Below, piece after piece: positions 59,611 through 64,000 of a DNA stretch of 64,000 nucleotides (positions are counted from its first letter, which is position 1; each line of letters starts with the position of its first letter). The position numbers were made by a program, and so were the translations under genes. Below the pieces are notes generated by a model, which saw nothing but the letters and a program-made list of their open reading frames with translations, had not been told where the DNA came from and searched no databases. Source of the stretch: Deltaproteobacteria bacterium (GTDB lineage: Bacteria; Myxococcota_A; UBA9042; PHBI01); the NCBI GenBank assembly GCA_011526585.1, contig WYBB01000025.1, forward strand, positions 1-64,000. Direction: 5' to 3'.

Positions 59611-61349
59611 CAGCGTGCTCCAGGCGGCGGACCGGCCAGCTCGATGAAGGAGGCGCCGGCCACGACCACGCGCTCGCCCGGCGCGAGCGCGCCGCGCACT
59701 CCGACGAAGCGGCCCTCGCGCCGCAGCACGGCGACCGCGCGCGGCTCGAAGGTCTCCGGCCCGGTCTTGACGTAGACGGTCGGGCGGCCGTCGAGCTCGT
59801 CCAGCGCGGCCGCTGGAACGACCACGAGCGCGAGCGGCGGTCCGACCGGTACGTCGACGTCGACGTACTGGTGCAGACGCAGGCGGGCCGCAGCCTCGGG
59901 GGCCGGCGCGTAGCGGAGGTCGACCGTGCGCGTGTCCGGCTCGACCAGCGGCGCGACGGCGACCGGGCGAGCGTCGGCGCCGCCAGTGTCGAGGCCCGGA
60001 CCGCCGACCACCGCCGATACCTCGGGGACGACCGACGGCACGTCACCTTCGAAGACGTGGGCCGCGACCTGCAGCCGCTCCGGGCGTACGATCGTCAGGA
60101 TGACGCTGAACTCGGCGACGAAGCCGCCGAGAGCGAGGCCGCTCTCGATGTGCGCGACGACGCCGTCGATCGGCGCCACGAGCGGCAGCCGCATCACGCC
60201 GCCATCGAGGCTGAGCGCCGCCACCGCCGCACGGCCGGCGCGCAGCTCGGCTTCGGCGGCGCGCACGCGTGCGGCCAGATCGTCGAGCTCCTGGGCCGAG
60301 GTGATCCCCGACAGCGCGCGCTTGCGCGCCAGCTCCGCCCGCAGCGATCCGAGGTGCGCGGCCGCCGCCTGGGCGCTCGCGCTGGCACGGGCACGCTCGG
60401 CCTCGAGCGAGGCGCGCTCGGGGCCCGCGGGTACGTCGACCAGGACGGCGAGCACCTCGCCGGCGGTGACGCGATCGCCGAGCTCGGGGAAGGGCCGTTC
60501 GCTGGCCACATCGAGACGGCCGGCGCGCGGCACGCGCACCTGGGCGATGGCGTCGGGCGGCGCGACCACCCGCCCCGCGACCCGCAGGCGTTGGGTGAGC
60601 GCGCGGTGCTCGGCGCGCGCGGTCGTGATCCCGAGCAGGAACTGAACCTCCTTGGGGAGGTGGCGCGCGTCGCCCGGCCCGGCCGTGTGGGCGGTCGCGG
60701 GCGCGCCGTGATCCTCGCCGCCGTGGGCGTTTGCGGTCGGCAGGGCGCGCGCGGCGAAGGTCGTGAGCACGACGAGCGCGGCGACTTTGCCGGCGCCCCC
60801 GCGCCCGGTGGCGCGCCCGGCGAGGAAGGAGGTCGAGCCCACGACGACGAGCGCGAGCGCGACGAGCACGATCCAGATCCACGGCGTCTCGTGCGCGTGC
60901 TCCTCGGTGGCCTCGTCGTGCATGTGCGGCACGAAGTCGAGGTCCTGGAGCGCGAGGATGTCGCTGCGGCCCGGGGTCGTGACGACGGCGACGAGCTGGT
61001 AGGTCCCGTCCGGGCCGTCGAGCGAGGCGCGATAGATCCCCGCCTCGGCGGTGGGGTCCGCGGCCGACCTGGCCGACCAGGCGCCCGGCCCGCTCCAGCG
61101 CAGCTCGATCGCGGCGCCCGCGATCGGCTGGTTGGTCTCGGCGTCGGCCAGAAAGACATCGAGCGGGCGTGGTGCGTTGGCGCCGACGTCCCAACGCAGG
61201 ACCAGCTCGAAGACGGCGCTCTCGGCGCTGGCGTCGCTCGTCTGACCACCGAGCACGCGCGCCGCCGCGGGCGAGTGCGCGTGATCCTCGCCGCCATGGC
61301 CGGATAGCGCGAGGACGAAGAAGGTGGTCAGGCCCGGAGGAGCGATCAT
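59610..61349 (-). CDS. cusB: CusB-type periplasmic adaptor with extra N-terminal domain
   Basis: The protein has 579 residues, about 200 longer than ordinary CusB. Residues 1-190 are an added module: a signal peptide, HGGEDHAH, a FixH/YtkA-like beta domain and a transmembrane helix (TPWIWIVLVALALVVVGSTS). A second signal-like segment, then HGGEDHG, begins the adaptor proper near residue 220 (GRVVAPPDAIAQVRVPRAGRLDV, coiled coil 300-370, then barrel domains). It looks like a fusion of two exported proteins. ATG 61349 overlaps the upstream small ORF as ATGA; its stop shares a base with the cusA start. Confidence 0.82.
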   Translation of the reverse strand: MIAPPGLTTFFVLALSGHGGEDHAHSPAAARVLGGQTSDASAESAVFELVLRWDVGANAPRPLDVFLADAETNQPIAGAAIELRWSGPGAWSARSAADPTAEAGIYRASLDGPDGTYQLVAVVTTPGRSDILALQDLDFVPHMHDEATEEHAHETPWIWIVLVALALVVVGSTSFLAGRATGRGGAGKVAALVVLTTFAARALPTANAHGGEDHGAPATAHTAGPGDARHLPKEVQFLLGITTARAEHRALTQRLRVAGRVVAPPDAIAQVRVPRAGRLDVASERPFPELGDRVTAGEVLAVLVDVPAGPERASLEAERARASASAQAAAAHLGSLRAELARKRALSGITSAQELDDLAARVRAAEAELRAGRAAVAALSLDGGVMRLPLVAPIDGVVAHIESGLALGGFVAEFSVILTIVRPERLQVAAHVFEGDVPSVVPEVSAVVGGPGLDTGGADARPVAVAPLVEPDTRTVDLRYAPAPEAAARLRLHQYVDVDVPVGPPLALVVVPAAALDELDGRPTVYVKTGPETFEPRAVAVLRREGRFVGVRGALAPGERVVVAGASFIELAGPPPGAR

Positions 61350-61660
61350 CGCCGATCCTCCCCAGGTGCAGAGGCGAGGACCAGGAGCAGGGTCACCGTG
61401 ACCGATTCGGTCACGGGCGAGACCTGACCGGAGGTCGCCGGCGCGCCGGCAGGTACCGTCGCAGGCGCCACGATGGCGGTCCGGAGCGCGGTCGACGAAA
61501 GGCTGGATGGGGTCTGGGCGAGCATGGCGGCAATCACCTGAGCAAGGGATGTTCCGTCGGACGCGGTGCCCGAACGGCTTGCAGGCAAGGGCCTGGGACG
61601 GCCCGATGAGCGGTCGGGGGATGCGCGAAGCGGTCGTGACGGCGTGACCGCGGCGGTCAC
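61346..61660 (-). CDS. Small coupled ORF, unknown (104 residues)
   Basis: I do not recognise this protein. GTG 61660 overlaps the copZ stop as GTGA and its own stop overlaps the cusB start as ATGA. Both junctions follow the coupling pattern used elsewhere in the window, which argues that it is translated. The sequence is Ser/Thr/Ala/Pro-rich with a hydrophobic segment near the C-terminus (SVTVTLLLVLASAPG). No Cys or His metal motif is present. It could be a membrane-associated peptide or a non-coding gap kept open by base composition; an inner start ATG 61525 would give 59 residues. Confidence 0.4.
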   Translation of the reverse strand: MTAAVTPSRPLRASPDRSSGRPRPLPASRSGTASDGTSLAQVIAAMLAQTPSSLSSTALRTAIVAPATVPAGAPATSGQVSPVTESVTVTLLLVLASAPGEDRR

Positions 61661-61911
61661 AGTGTGGTCGCGCTGACGACCCCGTAGCCCGCGCGCTCCA
61701 CCGCGCTCGCGAGCTCGCCGTCCGTGGCGATGCTCGGGTCGTAGCGGACGATGGCGCAGGCCCGGGCGAGGTCGACGTCCACCGCCTCGACGCCCGGCAC
61801 CGCACTCAGCGTCTTGTCGACGTGGCGCGCGCAGCCGCCGCAGGTCATGCCGGTAATGGCGAGCCGGGTGGTGGAGAGCGAATCGGTCTTGTCGGATGCA
61901 GTGCTGTTCAT
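61657..61911 (-). CDS. copZ: CopZ-like HMA-domain copper chaperone
   Basis: The protein has 84 residues. A leader of 15 polar residues precedes a single HMA domain with GMTCGGCARHVDKTL, whose CxxC binds Cu(I). The C-terminal ERAGYGV is typical of such chaperones. It would deliver copper to CopA, encoded 133 bp upstream. ATG 61911 has GGGAGC seven bases before it. The stop overlaps the next ORF as GTGA. Confidence 0.88.
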   Translation of the reverse strand: MNSTASDKTDSLSTTRLAITGMTCGGCARHVDKTLSAVPGVEAVDVDLARACAIVRYDPSIATDGELASAVERAGYGVVSATTL

Positions 61912-61984
61912 GGTGAGAGCTCCCGTCGTCGTTGCGGGTCGAAACCCGCGTTCGAGGTGAAGACGGAGACTCGTGCGCGCCATT

Positions 61985-61996
61985 ACACCGCGGTGT
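61985..61996. promoter_or_regulatory. Perfect 12-bp palindrome upstream of copZ
   Basis: ACACCGCGGTGT is a perfect palindrome in the 133-bp gap between copA and copZ. A hairpin GCGGGT-CGAA-ACCCGC at 61934-61949 lies between it and the copZ start. It could be an operator for a metal regulator or a chance feature of GC-rich DNA. Confidence 0.3.
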
Positions 61997-62044
61997 CGGT
62001 TCTCACTCGGACAGCGCCCGGTTCGCGCTGCTCGCGTCGTACCT

Positions 62045-64000
62045 TCACAGCGCCAGCCGACGCAGCCGGAGCGCGTTGGCGATCACCGACACGGACGAGA
62101 GCGCCATCGCGAGGCTCGCGAGCATCGGATCGAGCAGGAGCCCGAACGCTGGATAGAGGACGCCGGCGGCCACCGGGATGCCGAGCACATTGTAAATGAA
62201 TGCAAAGAAGAGGTTCTGGCGGATGTTCCCGAGCGTGGCGCGGGACAGCGTGCGCGCCCTGGCGATCCCGCGCAGATCGCCCCTGACCAGCACCAGGCCC
62301 GCGCTCTGCATCGCCACGTCGGTGCCGGTGCCCATCGCGATCCCGACGTCGGCGCGCGCGAGGGCGGGCGCGTCATTGACCCCGTCGCCGGCCATCGCGA
62401 CCACGCGCCCCTCGGCCTGCAGCCGGGCGACCACGGCCGCCTTGTCGGCCGGCTGGACCTCGGCCTGCACCTGCTCGATCCCGAGCTCGTGCGCGACCGC
62501 GCGCGCGGTGGCGCGGTTGTCGCCGGTCAGCATCACGACCTCGATTCCGGCTTGCCCGAGGGTCGCCAGCGCCTCCGGCGTGGTCGCCTTGATCGGATCG
62601 CCGACCGCGAGGAGCCCGGCCAGCTTCCCGTCGAGCGCGACCATCACGACCGTGTGCCCGCGGGCCGAGAGCGCCTCGACCCTCGGCGCGAGCGCGCCGA
62701 TCTCGGCCCCCTCGGCCTGCATCAGCAAGCCGTTGCCAACCGCGACGCGACGCGCGCCGACGACGCCGACCACGCCGCGACCGGGCAGCGACTCGAAGCT
62801 CTCGGCCTCGATGCGCGCCGCGCCCCGCTCTTCGGCGCCGGCCGTGATGGCGGCCGCGAGCGGGTGCTCGCTGGCGCGCTCGAGGGCCGCCACGAGCCCC
62901 AGGAGCTCGAGCTCGGTGACGCCATCGAGGACCTCGACCCGCGACAGGCGCGGCTTGCCCTCGGTGAGCGTGCCGGTCTTGTCGACGACCAGGGTGTCGA
63001 CCTTCTCCATGCGCTCGAGCGCTTCGGCTTTGCGCACGAGCACCCCCGCCAGGGCACCGCGGCCGGTACCGACCATGATCGACATCGGCGTCGCGAGGCC
63101 GAGCGCACACGGACACGCGATGATGAGGACCGCGATGGCGTTGACGAGCCCGAGCCCCGGCGCGGCGGCGAGCGCGGCCCAGGCCGCGAAGGTGACGAGC
63201 GCGATCACGACCACCGCCGGCACGAACCACGCCGAGACGCGATCGGCCAGCCCCTGGATCGGCGCGCGGCTCCGTTGAGCGTCGGCCACCATCTGCACGA
63301 TGCGCGCGAGCAGGGTGTCGCGCCCGACCTTCTCGGCGCGCATGAGGAGCGCGCCGTGACCGTTGAGGGTGCCGCCGATGACCATGTCACCCGCGTCCTT
63401 GTCGACCGGGATCGGCTCGCCGCTGACGAGCGATTCGTCGACCGCGCTGCGACCGTCGATCACCGTCCCGTCGACCGGCACCTTCTCGCCGGGGCGCACC
63501 CGCAGGACGTCGCCCACCTCGATCACCTCGAGCGGCACGTCCTCCTCGTGGCCGTCGTGAACGCGGCGCGCGGTCTTCGGGGTGAGCCCGACCAGGGCGC
63601 GCAGCGCGGTCGAGGTCCGACTCCGCGCGCGCAGCTCGAGCACCTGACCGACCAGCACCAGGGTGGTGATGACCGCGGCCGCTTCCCAGTAGACCGGCAC
63701 GCTGCCATCGTGCGCGCGAAAGGCGTCGGGCAGGATCTGCGGGGCGAGCGTGGCGACCAGGCTGAAGGCCCACGCGACCCCGGTCCCGAGCGCGATGAGC
63801 GTGAACATGTTGAGGCGCTTGGTGACGATCGAGCGACCCGCGCGCGAAAAGAAAGGCGCCCCACCCCAGAACACGACCGGGGTCGCCAGCACGAGCCCGA
63901 TCCAGGAGAGGGTCTCGAACGAGAGGAGATCTCGCAGCGGCATCCCGGGGATGAGATCCGCCATGCCTAGAAGGAAGAGCGGCAGCGAGAGCGCGGCCGA
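62045..64000 (-). CDS. copA: Cu(+)-exporting P1B-type ATPase CopA, 5' truncated
   Basis: At least 651 residues are visible; the frame stays open to the window edge, so the N-terminus is missing. The first visible residues ([19 protein letters not shown]) are a CopA-type transmembrane segment, so the internal ATG 63964 is not the true start. DESLVSGEP, the ion-site motif [10 protein letters not shown], the phosphorylation site DKTGTLTEG and [20 protein letters not shown] are all intact. The enzyme pumps Cu(I) or Ag(I) to the periplasm, where CusBA could expel it. It is the first visible gene of the operon. Confidence 0.95.
   Translation of the reverse strand, partial: SAALSLPLFLLGMADLIPGMPLRDLLSFETLSWIGLVLATPVVFWGGAPFFSRAGRSIVTKRLNMFTLIALGTGVAWAFSLVATLAPQILPDAFRAHDGSVPVYWEAAAVITTLVLVGQVLELRARSRTSTALRALVGLTPKTARRVHDGHEEDVPLEVIEVGDVLRVRPGEKVPVDGTVIDGRSAVDESLVSGEPIPVDKDAGDMVIGGTLNGHGALLMRAEKVGRDTLLARIVQMVADAQRSRAPIQGLADRVSAWFVPAVVVIALVTFAAWAALAAAPGLGLVNAIAVLIIACPCALGLATPMSIMVGTGRGALAGVLVRKAEALERMEKVDTLVVDKTGTLTEGKPRLSRVEVLDGVTELELLGLVAALERASEHPLAAAITAGAEERGAARIEAESFESLPGRGVVGVVGARRVAVGNGLLMQAEGAEIGALAPRVEALSARGHTVVMVALDGKLAGLLAVGDPIKATTPEALATLGQAGIEVVMLTGDNRATARAVAHELGIEQVQAEVQPADKAAVVARLQAEGRVVAMAGDGVNDAPALARADVGIAMGTGTDVAMQSAGLVLVRGDLRGIARARTLSRATLGNIRQNLFFAFIYNVLGIPVAAGVLYPAFGLLLDPMLASLAMALSSVSVIANALRLRRLAL

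Noticed and set aside
55028-62044. Sigma-54 (-24/-12) promoter for the metal export genes
   Set aside because: I looked for TGGCAC-N5-TTGC in the gaps at 55028-55136 and 61912-62044 on the minus strand and found no acceptable match.
62045-63964. ATG 63964 as the true start of copA
   Set aside because: The frame is open upstream and the preceding residues are a conserved membrane segment of CopA, so the gene is cut by the window edge.

Overview
The window is 64 kb of very GC-rich (roughly 70% by eye), gene-dense bacterial chromosome. It carries many Sec/lipobox lipoproteins with Thr/Asp/Pro-rich or Cys-rich extracellular parts, an AgmX-type C-terminal domain, a SWIM-SNF2 helicase, an RCC1/fibronectin lipoprotein and an apparent UGA-encoded selenoprotein. 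Together these suggest a deltaproteobacterial lineage such as Myxococcota or a relative. No 16S rRNA gene is present, so this placement is inference. Nothing looks like a prophage, plasmid or CRISPR locus; the mobile signal is limited to short palindromic dispersed repeats.

Layout. 1-4.5 kb: a truncated Cys-rich secreted protein, a 145-bp terminal-inverted-repeat element, a left-handed-beta-helix membrane protein, a lipoprotein and an HExxH membrane peptidase. 4.5-9.5 kb: an unrecognised HExxH protein, an enoyl-CoA reductase-like SDR, TtcA, a YceI-like protein and a TrmK-like methyltransferase. 9.5-11.6 kb: two lipoproteins. 11.9-13.3 kb: tRNA-Val(GAC), rpmI, rplT, ihfA, tRNA-Pro(GGG), with infC and pheST missing from the usual order. 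13.5-16.7 kb: SWIM-SNF2 helicase. 16.8-18.1 kb: a lipoprotein readable only by decoding an in-frame TGA as selenocysteine. 18.3-22.1 kb: folE, an NAD-binding protein and a fasciclin lipoprotein, divergent from a CarH/LitR-like regulator. 22.1-28.1 kb: a 1511-residue FN3/RCC1 lipoprotein and a convergent lipoprotein. 28.1-28.9 kb: a gene-free stretch rich in hairpins.

28.9-36.4 kb: a TlpA-like thioredoxin with a metallophosphatase, a PP2C-like membrane protein, a dual-specificity-type phosphatase, an AgmX-domain lipoprotein and a membrane glycosyltransferase. 36.4-40.1 kb: an fbpABC ferric-iron importer. 40.2-43.8 kb: rdgB, tldD, pmbA. 43.8-46.0 kb: a lipoprotein, tRNA-Pro(TGG) and an acyl-CoA mutase with isobutyryl-CoA-mutase-type active-site residues. 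46.1-52.1 kb: a phosphate system (Pho box, pstSCAB, convergent phoBR). 52.2-64 kb: an NtrC/NtrB-type two-component pair behind a Cu/Ag export operon (copA, copZ, a small unknown protein, a cusB fusion, cusA, a His-rich lipoprotein).

Genes are packed tightly, and many consecutive starts and stops overlap as ATGA, GTGA or TTGA, so translational coupling appears to be the rule. The observations most worth following are the selenoprotein with a candidate bSECIS hairpin, the cobalamin-type regulator lacking its ligand histidine beside folE, the isobutyryl-CoA mutase signature, and the palindromic repeat families.
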